A stretch of 50,703 nt of DNA from a candidate division WWE3 bacterium (GCA_012798115.1 JAAZNV010000005.1:1-50703), one strand, 5' to 3'. Positions 9,404-16,461 are shown, counted from the stretch's first letter. Translations and numbers: made by a program. Notes: generated by a model not told the origin, from the letters alone.

Positions 9404-9562
9404 TTAGTTGCTTGGTGCTGACTTAGAAGGATTACCATGTTTCACCCATTGATTGTCATTTTTTATCCATGTATCCTCGTCCCCTCCAAGTACAAATCTT
9501 ATAACAAAAATTACAAGTAAAAAGATGATTGTTATTAGCAAAAAGAGTGTTTTTTTCTTCAT
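9404..9562 (-). CDS. Small membrane protein with W-x6-WVKHGNPS motif
   Basis: A 52-residue protein. It begins MKKKTLFLLI and has a single transmembrane segment at about residues 5-25, then a short outward tail containing GGDEDTWIKNDNQWVKHGNP. Its ATG overlaps the TAA of the upstream tspO by 1 nt (TAATG), so it is translationally coupled to it. I recall the motif W..(C).(N/D).(Q).WVKHGNPS as recurring in small archaeal and CPR proteins of unknown role, which supports a real gene. The usual cysteine after TWI is Lys here. Function unknown. Confidence 0.75.
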   Translation of the reverse strand: MKKKTLFLLITIIFLLVIFVIRFVLGGDEDTWIKNDNQWVKHGNPSKSAPSN

Positions 9563-10035
9563 TAATTTAGTAAAACTATGTATAAGTTAAGAATTGCTGC
9601 AAATGTTACCCATAAAATATAAGGGATAAGAAGAATTGCGGAAGGAGTATATATTTTGTGAAATGCTTTTATTGTATAAACAATTGCGCACCATAAAAAT
9701 ATTACGTCTATAAAAGCAAGAAGTGGGGATCTCAATCCAAAGAAAAGAATAGACCACAGCAAGTTAAGAAAAAGTTGAGCGTCATATATCCTTATTGCTC
9801 TATCTGAAGTTTCTTTATCCTGTGCCCTTTTGTTTACTAGGTATGCTGATATCGCCATCAAAATGAATAATATTGTCCAAGCTAAGGAAAATGCCCAATC
9901 CGGTGGGTTAAACATTGGTTTGTTTAAGGTGTTGTACCAACTTCTTACTGCTGGTGCAGTAACAGCTCCTCCTATTAAGGATACAAGCAAAACTTTAACC
10001 AAGTTAGAAATTATATGCTTTAGGTTTTTAAGCAT
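9562..10035 (-). CDS. tspO: TspO/MBR family membrane protein
   Basis: A 157-residue, five-helix membrane protein of the TspO (translocator protein / peripheral benzodiazepine receptor) family, which binds tetrapyrroles and related ligands. Diagnostic segments are WYNTLNKPMFNPPDWAF (family W...L.KP.W.PP...F), WTILFILMAISAYLV and QLFLNLLWSILFFG. CATAAT on the minus strand, 4 nt before the ATG, with TTTACT 17 nt further upstream predicts a leaderless mRNA. It is the first gene of a pair with the 52-residue membrane protein. A reduced genome is unlikely to make haem, so its ligand is an open question. Confidence 0.92.
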   Translation of the reverse strand: MLKNLKHIISNLVKVLLVSLIGGAVTAPAVRSWYNTLNKPMFNPPDWAFSLAWTILFILMAISAYLVNKRAQDKETSDRAIRIYDAQLFLNLLWSILFFGLRSPLLAFIDVIFLWCAIVYTIKAFHKIYTPSAILLIPYILWVTFAAILNLYIVLLN

Positions 10036-10162
10036 TCATTCTCATTATGCCATTGCAACTGATGCTAGTAAATGTTGCATAGGATCTATGTTGTTAGTCT
10101 GTTCATTAGACAACTAACTAATGCTTACTTAGAAAGTTTTCAAGTATTCTAATTTATAGGTT

Positions 10163-10606
10163 TTATTTATAGTATTCTCTGACTTGAAATAGTAAGTACA
10201 AAGAAAGTACTGTGCTTATTATTCCTCCAATTATATCAAAGTTAACAAGCGAGTAAATTGCACTTAGAAGGATAGAATAAAATAATAAATCCCATCCTTT
10301 TGTTGACTTAGCAAACAAGCCTGATATTGATAAACCTCTTAGCACTAAGTTTGCAATGAGGAATATTGTTAATATGAAATACCTTACGCCTACATGTGCA
10401 AACATGTAGTTCCTCATCTCGTAAACCTCAATATAAGAACCAAATCCAAGAACAGAAAGTATTGTTGGTATTGCTGCTACGACAGAAATAATTACTCCCC
10501 ATGGTGCAAGCTGTACAAGCAGATCCTTAATATTTTTAGGTAGTGCAGGAGCCTTTTTAACATACTCATCTATAGTTTTTATTAATTTTTTAATATGTTT
10601 ATCCAT
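10163..10606 (-). CDS. Four-helix membrane protein, unknown
   Basis: A 147-residue protein with about four membrane segments after a 30-residue amphipathic start (residues about 32-55, 70-90, 100-118, 122-140). No motif links it to a named transporter. An AAGGAGG Shine-Dalgarno stands 4 nt before the ATG, stronger than at most core genes in the window. A promoter with perfect TTGACA lies at 10655-10684. I recall proteins of this look in other CPR genomes but cannot name the family. Confidence 0.65.
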   Translation of the reverse strand: MDKHIKKLIKTIDEYVKKAPALPKNIKDLLVQLAPWGVIISVVAAIPTILSVLGFGSYIEVYEMRNYMFAHVGVRYFILTIFLIANLVLRGLSISGLFAKSTKGWDLLFYSILLSAIYSLVNFDIIGGIISTVLSLYLLFQVREYYK

Positions 10607-10654
10607 AATTCCTCCTTAGTTAAGTAAGCTTTGCAAATAAATGCTTCTTATTAA

Positions 10655-10684
10655 ATTAAACCTTTACGATGATGTTCATGTCAA
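10655..10684 (-). promoter_or_regulatory. Promoter of the four-helix membrane protein gene
   Basis: On the minus strand TTGACA (10679-10684) is followed after 18 nt by TTTAAT (10655-10660). The predicted leader of about 40 nt carries AAGGAGG. Confidence 0.55.
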
Positions 10685-10733
10685 GCAAGGAGATTGCCTT
10701 ATTCTTTGATTAGTATTTATGAATGTAGAGCTA

Positions 10734-11423
10734 TCAAACATTTAGGTCGAGTATCATTGGAAGGTGATCGGATACATTTAAATTTGGAACTGAAAATTTA
10801 TTTATATTTAAATCTGGTTTTATAAATACATAGTCTGCAAATAATTGTTTGTTGTTTGGGTATTTATTCCACGCGAGGTTGTTTCTTGTTGTTGGTATTT
10901 TGTATTTCTTTATTAAGTTTACATAACCATTCTTTTCAAACATTTCTATAGATTCAGTATGTGGGTCTAGATTAAAGTCTCCTCCTATTATTTTTATTTC
11001 ATCAAGGCCTTGGAAGAAGCTTAAAATTTCTTGTGATTGTTTTATTCTTTCTTTGGTATCGTCCTTGTGTTTTGGACGCGGTGTTCCATGAACATTACAT
11101 ATATTTATTAATTCGTTGTTGTACTTTATTTTTGTGTTTAGTGCTGTCCCAACATTTAACATCTCTTTTAATAAGTAATCGTTAGATACAATTTCCATAT
11201 CGTTTTTTATGTAGGTAGCTTCATGAAAATCATCATCTCCTTTCATATCTTTAAAGTTAAATATTTCATTGTAGTTACTGAAAATATTCTTATACATTTC
11301 TCTTGCTGCTTTACCTACTTCTTGCAGACAAAATACATTTGTATCTTTTGATTGTTCTTTTAAGAATGTTTTAATGTTGTTTATTTCGTGGTAACTCCAA
11401 GTGTTTAGGAATAATATCTTCAT
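10734..11423 (-). CDS. Endonuclease/exonuclease/phosphatase-family protein
   Basis: A 229-residue protein of the EEP metal-dependent phosphoesterase superfamily. Family landmarks in order are LFLNTW (start), CLQEV with the metal-binding Glu, NVHGTP, GGDFNLDP (D and N of the active site), ADYVF and the terminal SDHLPMILDL with the catalytic Asp-His pair. Members cleave DNA, phosphoinositides or other phosphodiesters; the substrate is not predictable. TATAAT on the minus strand (11430-11435) ends 6 nt before the ATG, with no Shine-Dalgarno. No signal peptide. Confidence 0.88.
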   Translation of the reverse strand: MKILFLNTWSYHEINNIKTFLKEQSKDTNVFCLQEVGKAAREMYKNIFSNYNEIFNFKDMKGDDDFHEATYIKNDMEIVSNDYLLKEMLNVGTALNTKIKYNNELINICNVHGTPRPKHKDDTKERIKQSQEILSFFQGLDEIKIIGGDFNLDPHTESIEMFEKNGYVNLIKKYKIPTTRNNLAWNKYPNNKQLFADYVFIKPDLNINKFSVPNLNVSDHLPMILDLNV

Positions 11424-11462
11424 TAGAAAATTATAACTTTAATATTTCTTGTGTTTCTATAT

Positions 11463-11498
11463 GGAAAATAAACCAGCGTTTTGAATAGGTAACGCTGG
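11463..11498 (-). terminator. Terminator of the small lipoprotein gene
   Basis: On the minus strand CCAGCGTT pairs with AACGCTGG (11491-11498 with 11473-11480) and is followed by TTATTTT. Confidence 0.7.
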
Positions 11499-11524
11499 AG
11501 ACCTTTGTAAAGATTGGGTACTTT

Positions 11525-11821
11525 CTAGTCCCTACGTGAGGATGAACTCCCACTCCCACCAAGAATAATACCTGCTCCAAGGACAAAACCAAAGTCATAC
11601 CAGTTCCCATTGTTGTGTACATCGTAAACACTTACATCATCTGTAAACAAAGAAATAAAGAACGTTATTGGAGAAATTATTCCGTGCCACAAGCCTGACC
11701 AAAATCCAGCAACTTTGCCGTTTTCATCAGCAGTTTTGACGTAAGGATTAGGCCCTGGAACGCAGGAAACCAGAAGAAACATTAGTCCAATAAGAATAAT
11801 GAACAAAAACTTTTTATTCAT
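11525..11821 (-). CDS. Small lipoprotein
   Basis: A 98-residue protein with a lipoprotein signal: basic MNKK start, hydrophobic stretch and the lipobox LVSC, giving a predicted lipidated Cys20. The mature part has GFWSGLWHGIISPITFFISL, a membrane-associating amphipathic segment, a YDVHNNGNWYDFGFVLG patch and a Gly/Ser-rich tail. Function unknown; I recall similar sequences in unrelated bacteria as uncharacterised lipoproteins. It has its own promoter (11856-11883) and terminator, so it is monocistronic. Confidence 0.75.
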   Translation of the reverse strand: MNKKFLFIILIGLMFLLVSCVPGPNPYVKTADENGKVAGFWSGLWHGIISPITFFISLFTDDVSVYDVHNNGNWYDFGFVLGAGIILGGSGSSSSRRD

Positions 11822-11855
11822 TTTGACTCACCTTTCTTGTTCTTTTGTTGAGTGG

Positions 11856-11883
11856 ATTATATTATGAAATAACTACGGCGCAA
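11856..11883 (-). promoter_or_regulatory. Promoter of the lipoprotein gene
   Basis: On the minus strand TTGCGC (11878-11883) is followed after 16 nt by TATAAT (11856-11861). A GTAGTT block lies inside the spacer at 11871-11876. The leader carries AAAGGTGAG before the ATG. Confidence 0.5.
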
Positions 11884-11940
11884 CCAACTAAGCGGAATAA
11901 AAATTAAGTTTCTTGTTGAGTAAATAATGGTCGGAGAAGT

Positions 11941-11975
11941 AAAAAGAGGTTTAATCAAAGGGTTAAACCTCTTTT
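11941..11975 (-). terminator. Terminator of the 199-residue cassette gene
   Basis: AAAAGAGGTTTAA and TTAAACCTCTTTT form a 13-bp stem with T residues on the minus-strand side. Confidence 0.8.
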
Positions 11976-11991
11976 GAGGAGTTGCTTAATA

Positions 11992-12591
11992 TCAGATAAA
12001 CTTGGGATACATAGTCTTGATGGCAACACTCAATAGCAACGCTTGAGCATCGTCGAAATTTGCCCTGAACTCTTTCCCCACTAAATCTTTAGGTCTTTCC
12101 ACCTCAAAGTATTTCATTACAAGAGTAAAAGCTTCTTCCTTTAAGAAAGCTGTGCTTATTGTCAACGGTGTCATATACCCTTTTGGATGGCTTTCTACCC
12201 TTATCGCCCAATAGTTTTCTTCCCGATCAAGCAAAAGATGTCTTACGTTTGGCTTAATGCGTATAATCTTCCATACATAAGGATTATACTTTTTCTCCCT
12301 TTCTCGGTAAGTGGATATTTTTAAGCCTCTTTCTTTTGGATAGTGGGATCGAAGGAAGTTTTCCAAAACTTTTTTTACATCAAATTCGAAGTAGTCTACA
12401 TCAAAAGTATGGTTTCCTTTAAAATCCCGTAGATTCTTTACCCCAAGACTTTTCATCAAAAGTTCCAAGGTTCTAGGATTTATGAGTAATGAGCCACCAG
12501 AACCAGCTCCATCTCCACTAATATGCAACCAAACTACGTAGTTTGGTTTCATTCGCTTTACAAAGTGGATCTTAGCTTTCACATTTTCCAT
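11992..12591 (-). CDS. Cassette gene: unknown protein with internal duplication
   Basis: A 199-residue soluble protein I do not recognise. It consists of two similar halves: residues about 17-86 and 127-197 share the pattern NY...(14)...L.I...(L/F)..L.MK...V....D..G..F, and both end in YPK. It has a full set of private signals: TTGATC/TAGAAT promoter with a CTTGTAGTG block, a GGAGAGG Shine-Dalgarno and a strong terminator. Its promoter faces that of the 341-residue gene across a 234-nt gap. Function cannot be inferred; the duplicated module suggests a two-lobed binding protein. Confidence 0.7.
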   Translation of the reverse strand: MENVKAKIHFVKRMKPNYVVWLHISGDGAGSGGSLLINPRTLELLMKSLGVKNLRDFKGNHTFDVDYFEFDVKKVLENFLRSHYPKERGLKISTYREREKKYNPYVWKIIRIKPNVRHLLLDREENYWAIRVESHPKGYMTPLTISTAFLKEEAFTLVMKYFEVERPKDLVGKEFRANFDDAQALLLSVAIKTMYPKFI

Positions 12592-12621
12592 ATTTACCTC
12601 TCCTTTATTTGACTTTGGAGG

Positions 12622-12660
12622 ATTCTACCATACAAAACTTGTACGATCAAACACTACAAG
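12622..12660 (-). promoter_or_regulatory. Promoter with CTTGTAGTG block
   Basis: On the minus strand CTTGTAGTG (12652-12660) leads directly into TTGATC (12645-12650), then 17 nt, then TAGAAT (12622-12627). The GAACTTCATATGAA dyad at 12679-12692 is 18 nt further upstream. Confidence 0.65.
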
Positions 12661-12678
12661 TTATGAGCCCATTATATA

Positions 12679-12693
12679 GAACTTCATATGAAG
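12679..12693. promoter_or_regulatory. Palindromic operator candidate between divergent genes
   Basis: ACTTCATATGAAGT is a perfect 14-bp palindrome (12681-12694 region), embedded in GAACTTCATATGAA. It lies 18 nt from the CTTGTAGTG block of the left gene and about 17 nt from CTGGTAGAAG-TTGACT of the right gene, so one site may serve both promoters. Confidence 0.5.
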
Positions 12694-12710
12694 TATTGTG
12701 GGAGCCAATA

Positions 12711-12825
12711 CTGGTAGAAGTTGACTAAAATATGTATGTATAATACACTACAGGGTGTAAGTAACAGCTACTTACAAACTAGCAAAATGCTGGTTTATTG
12801 ACAATTACAGAACGTAGGAGGAGAA
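12711..12825 (+). promoter_or_regulatory. Promoter and structured leader of the 341-residue gene
   Basis: CTGGTAGAAG is followed by TTGACT (12721-12726). TATAAT stands at 12739-12744, only 12 nt away; TACACT at 12744-12749 has the canonical 17-nt spacing. An inverted CACTACAGG block (12746-12754) overlaps the predicted start of transcription. The leader then folds into two adjacent hairpins, TGTAAGTA/TACTTACA (12755-12776) and AAACTAGCA/TGCTGGTTT (12776-12797), before a GGAGGAG Shine-Dalgarno. This arrangement suggests control at the RNA or operator level. Confidence 0.5.
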
Positions 12826-13851
12826 ATGGGAACGGATTCGTTGTATAACCAAAAGCTTATAAAAGCATACCCTTTTGTATCTGATATCTTATCAGAGCAG
12901 ATGGAGCCGTATAATGGGCAGGATGACGGTCGTCTAGATAACCTCTTAATCATCCGTGTGCAGAAAGCAGATGCAGACCTTATGTTTAAGCGGGCTCATA
13001 ATTTAGGACTTGGAAATAGTGATTCGTGTGCTTTTTCTACTATTCGCCAACACGAAATGCATATTGGGAAACGTGGGGAATACATGTTTGCTATTGATAA
13101 TTCGGAAAAAATTATTAACCGTGTTGACTGGCCAAGAGATCGTGAGGAACAAAGGAAGGCAGACCAGCTTTGTGTCTATGCCAGCGATATTTTCTGGTCC
13201 CAAAGGCATGAGCGTATTTACTCAGGCTCAATTATTGAGAAGGTAAAATACCTCGTTTGGGTAACTGTTGAAGCTTGGTATACAGATAATAAGTATACGG
13301 ATGACAAGTATACAGGCAACGAGAGGGGTTATAGGAGCAGATTTGGAGAGTTACTTAGTACCTCAATCCGCATCACAATTTATCAAGAGCCTGAGCAAGG
13401 GTTTGAAAAACTACTAAAGGAGTCAAATTTGTATGAAAGCCTTGTACTTGATACTCGGTTACTCCAGCGTGGCTTAATGATGAGGGATGTTGATATTATT
13501 ACAATGAGAGGCATGTTGGGAGAAATGTGTATTACATTTCAAGATGAGGTGTACTTCAATGGGATGAAGGAGATGCGTGAGAAAGTTGAGTTTCGTAGTG
13601 CATCGGGGAAGTTCGGTGCCGTCCGAGTTCTTTGTGCCGAAATGTGTGGGTGTGACTTTGTCACGTTGAGGGACGTTGATAGCCAAATTACCTTTCGAGT
13701 CTACTCAGATTTCACGCACATGCATGTAGTTGGGCAGACGGGGACACTCCCTCAAATCCGTAATCTTGTTAAAACAGTTGTACGGATGTGGAATCAAAAC
13801 ACTGAAGCAAGAAATGCGTTCAAAACAAATGAGGATCTCTATGTTGTGTAA
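12826..13851 (+). CDS. Cassette gene: unknown 341-residue protein
   Basis: A 341-residue soluble protein with no family I can name. It contains many Arg, Met and charged residues, a three-times repeated YTD-x-K segment near residues 152-166 (15-nt DNA repeats at 13279-13320) and several Cys (C-A-E-M-C-G-C near 270-276). Codon use differs from the core genes: arginine is often CGT, CGC or CGG, where dnaG, rpoD and ftsH use AGA or AGG almost only. It has a private promoter, a hairpin-bearing leader, an AGGAGGAG Shine-Dalgarno 3 nt before the ATG, and its own terminator. It may be imported or selected for high expression. Confidence 0.7.
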   Translation: MGTDSLYNQKLIKAYPFVSDILSEQMEPYNGQDDGRLDNLLIIRVQKADADLMFKRAHNLGLGNSDSCAFSTIRQHEMHIGKRGEYMFAIDNSEKIINRVDWPRDREEQRKADQLCVYASDIFWSQRHERIYSGSIIEKVKYLVWVTVEAWYTDNKYTDDKYTGNERGYRSRFGELLSTSIRITIYQEPEQGFEKLLKESNLYESLVLDTRLLQRGLMMRDVDIITMRGMLGEMCITFQDEVYFNGMKEMREKVEFRSASGKFGAVRVLCAEMCGCDFVTLRDVDSQITFRVYSDFTHMHVVGQTGTLPQIRNLVKTVVRMWNQNTEARNAFKTNEDLYVV

Positions 13852-13872
13852 ATAAATAGACACTCAACCTAA

Positions 13873-13911
13873 AAGGTGTGCGTGAAGCAATTCATTCACA
13901 CCTTATTTTTG
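13873..13911 (+). terminator. Terminator of the 341-residue gene
   Basis: AAGGTGTG (13873-13880) pairs with CACACCTT (13897-13904), followed by ATTTTTG. Confidence 0.8.
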
Positions 13912-13992
13912 TATTTAAAAGCAAAGGAAGGAGACTGTATTATGAGGATATGTTAAATTAGTACCCTTTAGCTAGTTGTCTATTTAGCATAG

Positions 13993-14011
13993 AACCTTTA
14001 TACGAAAGGTT
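13993..14011. promoter_or_regulatory. Isolated dyad resembling the cassette upstream element
   Basis: AACCTTT and AAAGGTT form perfect 7-bp arms around ATACG; read with flanks it is GAACCTTTATACGAA, close to the elements at 12679, 15876 and 17720. No cassette gene follows it at present, so it may mark a lost or degraded unit. Confidence 0.35.
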
Positions 14012-14037
14012 GTAGATGTGACTAATAAAAGAGTGTT

Positions 14038-14910
14038 TTATCCCAACTTAATCATTAAGGTTCCTAAAGACATTACTATTGCTGCAATCCAGCTGTATCT
14101 TGTTGGTTTGTCCCTGAGGAATAAGTAGCTAAAAATTAAAACAAAGAATATTTGCAATCTTTTTATTCCCAAAACTAGTGCAATAGGCCCACCTGTAAAA
14201 GCAGAGAAAACAAGTAGAGTGGATATGCCATAGGTAAGACCATTTGCAAGTAAAATAACAAAGTTATCTTTGAATTCTTTAAACCACTTTTTATGTTCTT
14301 TTTTAAATAAGTATGCAGTTAAGATGACAATCATAATCATATCTTCAACTAACAGGGTAAATGCTGCGTTTATTGGTTGGGTATTGTTTATTCCTATCTT
14401 ATCGAAAATTGCAGTAAGGGCATTTAGCATTATGGCAAAAAGGAAAAGAAGATAAGATTTGTTGGTAAATAAGAGCTTAAGGGGTTTTAAGAGATCTTCC
14501 TTGGCTTGATCTGCATTTAAGATATAAGAACCTATGATTGTGAGGAATAAACCAATTACAGGGACAAGTCTCAAAGACTCTGACAAAAATAGTAGACCGA
14601 AGATATAAGTAAAAAATCCGTTAAAAGCTGCTAATGGGAAAACTTTAGATACCGAATTGTTCTTTATGGTTTCGTTAGATATGGTTTTTGAAAAAATAAA
14701 TGTTAACGAAGAAGCAACTACTCCAAGGAAAAACATTTGGTTTAAAGAAGGCAATCCATTTTTTATTGCAAAGTAAGCAATCAAAGGAAGAGATAAAGTA
14801 AAAAGCGACCAGGTTAGCACAGTTGCACTTACTTTATTTAAAACCTTTTTATTTAAAGTTATCTCTACTGCGCCTGTAATAGCTGAACAAAATGCTAACC
14901 AAAACCACAT
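14038..14910 (-). CDS. EamA/DMT-superfamily transporter
   Basis: A 290-residue membrane protein with ten predicted helices in two five-helix halves, the layout of the drug/metabolite transporter superfamily. The second half shows the typical RLQIFFVLIFSYLFLRDKP and the end SLGTLMIKLG. The substrate is unknown; relatives export metabolites or amino acids. TTACAC, 16 nt, TATAAT on the minus strand (14917-14944) with only 6 nt to the ATG predicts a leaderless mRNA. It stands alone between accessory genes but uses core-like codons. Confidence 0.88.
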   Translation of the reverse strand: MWFWLAFCSAITGAVEITLNKKVLNKVSATVLTWSLFTLSLPLIAYFAIKNGLPSLNQMFFLGVVASSLTFIFSKTISNETIKNNSVSKVFPLAAFNGFFTYIFGLLFLSESLRLVPVIGLFLTIIGSYILNADQAKEDLLKPLKLLFTNKSYLLFLFAIMLNALTAIFDKIGINNTQPINAAFTLLVEDMIMIVILTAYLFKKEHKKWFKEFKDNFVILLANGLTYGISTLLVFSAFTGGPIALVLGIKRLQIFFVLIFSYLFLRDKPTRYSWIAAIVMSLGTLMIKLG

Positions 14911-14916
14911 GGGGTA

Positions 14917-14944
14917 ATTATAACAAGAGAGCTTCTTTGTGTAA
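14917..14944 (-). promoter_or_regulatory. Leaderless promoter of the DMT transporter gene
   Basis: TTACAC (14939-14944), 16 nt, TATAAT (14917-14922), then 6 nt to the ATG at 14910. Confidence 0.6.
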
Positions 14945-15040
14945 TAAAGGTAGTTTTATTGAATGATTAAGTGGCTGTTTTCTCTATTACTTTATGTTTA
15001 AAAGTTATATTGTTCTAACCAATTTAGGAATAAAGTTTTG

Positions 15041-15339
15041 TCATCTTAAGTTGTAACTCTTAAAACGCAGCCCTCTACCATCAAAGAGTGTCCTATATAC
15101 CTAGTAGTGTCTGCAATCTGCTAAATATTCTTCATTCTTGCTTGGGTTGAAATCCATTAGTGGAATGTGTTCAGTCTTTCCTTTGTTTAATCAACTTTAG
15201 AGAGGAATCCTATTTGGTATAGTTCTGGAATCTCTCTTTCTAGCTTTTCAATAAAGTCTCTTCTAAGAATATCATCTCTATAAAACCAATAGGGATTTCT
15301 CCCACTCTCAATATGTTGTAATGATTTATATTGATATGG
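15041..15339 (-). pseudogene. Decayed gene of unknown family
   Basis: In the 604-nt gap between two genes, the minus strand retains protein-like sequence in two frames. The upstream part (15187-15339) reads SGRNPYWFYRDDILRRDFIE and ends SKVD-stop, with no start codon. A frameshift then leads to EHIPLMDFNPSKNEEYLADC (15109-15192), an in-frame TAG, and a tail ending GLRFKSYNLR-stop at 15041. Composition and spacing are those of a real protein broken by a frameshift and a nonsense mutation. The rest of the gap (14945-15040, 15340-15400) shows nothing I can assign. Confidence 0.55.
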
Positions 15340-15400
15340 CTAAAAGTTGATTTTGTTATTCGTTTATTGGAGGTAAGTGTGCTGTTCTCATGAGGAGGTT

Positions 15401-15478
15401 ATGCATTACCTTTATTTGTGTTCAAGATTTGCCTCATTAGGAACTTTATACGAGGAATTAGTGGCGTTTGGAAAATAA
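15401..15478 (+). CDS. Possible small ORF (25 residues)
   Basis: ATG at 15401 is preceded by GAGGAGG with only 2 nt spacing, and the frame reads MHYLYLCSRF...LYEELVAFGK before TAA. It ends against the hairpin at 15475-15508, which has T residues on both sides and could end this transcript too. A near-palindrome GGTTATGCATTACC covers the start. It could be a real peptide or the remnant of a larger gene; evidence is thin. Confidence 0.3.
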   Translation: MHYLYLCSRFASLGTLYEELVAFGK

Positions 15479-15508
15479 AAAACCAGGCTTTTTGTAGAGT
15501 CTGGTTTT
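15475..15508 (-). terminator. Terminator of the 88-residue gene
   Basis: AAAACCAG and CTGGTTTT form the stem (15479-15486, 15501-15508), with a T-run on the minus-strand side. It may also work on the plus strand. Confidence 0.75.
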
Positions 15509-15514
15509 GTTTGT

Positions 15515-15781
15515 TCATTTATAAAGCTTATCTGTATCTGTAGCTTCTTTTACTGCGAAATTAGCATCTTCCCCTAATTCTTTGAGTAATTCCAACAATC
15601 TGAGTGTTCTCCTTGCATTTTCACGTAGAAGATTCTCACGTGTGTCCACGTCTGTTATAGTTGATGTTGTTAAGAGTGCTTGGCCATATCTTATGGTTTT
15701 TGCTAATTCTGTTTTCAGGTTTTTTACCCTAAAATTTCTCTTAATTTCTTTAAACGAGTTTTTAATTGTTTTCCGACACAT
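15515..15781 (-). CDS. Cassette gene: small helical protein, unknown
   Basis: An 88-residue, basic N-terminal, predicted all-helical protein. The second half is rich in Arg, Leu and Glu (ENARRTLRLLELLKELGED), which fits a helical bundle or a nucleic-acid-associated protein. It has the cassette signals: a TTGCTG/TATAAT promoter with CCTGTAGTG, an AAGGAGAG Shine-Dalgarno 2 nt before the ATG and its own terminator. It diverges from the 170-residue gene; a GAACTTTATGCGAA element lies between them. Confidence 0.55.
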   Translation of the reverse strand: MCRKTIKNSFKEIKRNFRVKNLKTELAKTIRYGQALLTTSTITDVDTRENLLRENARRTLRLLELLKELGEDANFAVKEATDTDKLYK

Positions 15782-15819
15782 AGCTCTCCTTGTCTTTTGT
15801 ATCTTGAATATTAACTTGG

Positions 15820-15858
15820 ATTATATATTAAAATACTTTAACCAGCAACCACTACAGG
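15820..15858 (-). promoter_or_regulatory. Promoter with CCTGTAGTG block
   Basis: On the minus strand CCTGTAGTG (15850-15858), then TTGCTG (15843-15848), 17 nt, TATAAT (15820-15825). Confidence 0.65.
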
Positions 15859-15875
15859 GTATTAACTCTCGATGT

Positions 15876-15889
15876 GAACTTTATGCGAA
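15876..15889 (-). promoter_or_regulatory. Upstream element GAACTTTATGCGAA
   Basis: Lies 17 nt upstream of the CCTGTAGTG block at 15850-15858, the same spacing (17-18 nt) as at 12679 and 17720. It sits between two divergent genes. Confidence 0.5.
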
Positions 15890-15948
15890 CTGCAGTATAT
15901 GTTTTCTTGGTATACTTTAAAAGTAATTGTTTCTATTAAGGAGGTTTT

Positions 15949-16461
15949 ATGGATAAACTAGAAAAAGATAATTTATCACTCAAAGAAAAATTAGAATCTA
16001 GCATGACACAAGAGCAGGTAGAAATTTTCCATCAAAAAATAGAAAAGTTGGGAGGAGAACTCCATGATATTTGGAGAGAATCTAGAAAAAAAGAAGATGG
16101 TACTTTTGAACCTCGTGTAAAAGCTACAAAAGATAATGAGTGGATTAATTCTCATGGAACTAACCAGGTTGACATTGCAAATACTAGCTTTGAGAGTTTG
16201 CCAAACGACTGGCAAGTAGAAAACAGGGCATCAGCCGAAGTTGCAGTCTCTTTGATATATGAGGCGAAGATTAATAAGAAAGCAATAGATAGTGCTTTTG
16301 TTGAAGAAGCTAGTTCTGTTGTACATGATAAGTGGCTTGAGAGAAACTCTAGTTGGGCACCTGCTGAGCAAAAAGTAAGTTATTCAGAACTGCCGGAAGC
16401 CGAAAAGGAAAAAGATAGGGCTATTATTAGAAAAGGGGTAGATGTAGTTAAGCAAGATTGA
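15949..16461 (+). CDS. Cassette gene: RyR-domain-like protein
   Basis: A 170-residue cytoplasmic protein. Residues 1-45 form a charged helix. The middle reads EPRVKATKDNEWI and VDIANTSFESLPNDWQVEN. The C-terminal part (VHDKWLERN...YSELPEAEKEKDR) resembles the RyR repeat, whose consensus is HE.W...(10-15)...Y..LPE..K.KDR; in other proteins RyR repeats occur in ligand-binding or defence-related contexts. The assignment rests on this pattern only. AAGGAGG stands 5 nt before the ATG and TATACT about 35 nt before it. A weak hairpin (AAGACA/TGTCTT at 16481-16496) follows. Confidence 0.6.
   Translation: MDKLEKDNLSLKEKLESSMTQEQVEIFHQKIEKLGGELHDIWRESRKKEDGTFEPRVKATKDNEWINSHGTNQVDIANTSFESLPNDWQVENRASAEVAVSLIYEAKINKKAIDSAFVEEASSVVHDKWLERNSSWAPAEQKVSYSELPEAEKEKDRAIIRKGVDVVKQD

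Noticed and set aside
12679-12694. loxP- or FRT-like recombination site
   Set aside because: The palindrome looks like a recombinase site, but its fixed 17-18 nt distance from promoter blocks fits an operator better, and no paired copies flank a mobile unit.
15441-15455. Another copy of the GAACTTYATRYGAA element
   Set aside because: It lies inside the possible small ORF at 15401-15478 and has no CCTGTAGTG block at the expected distance, so it is probably chance.
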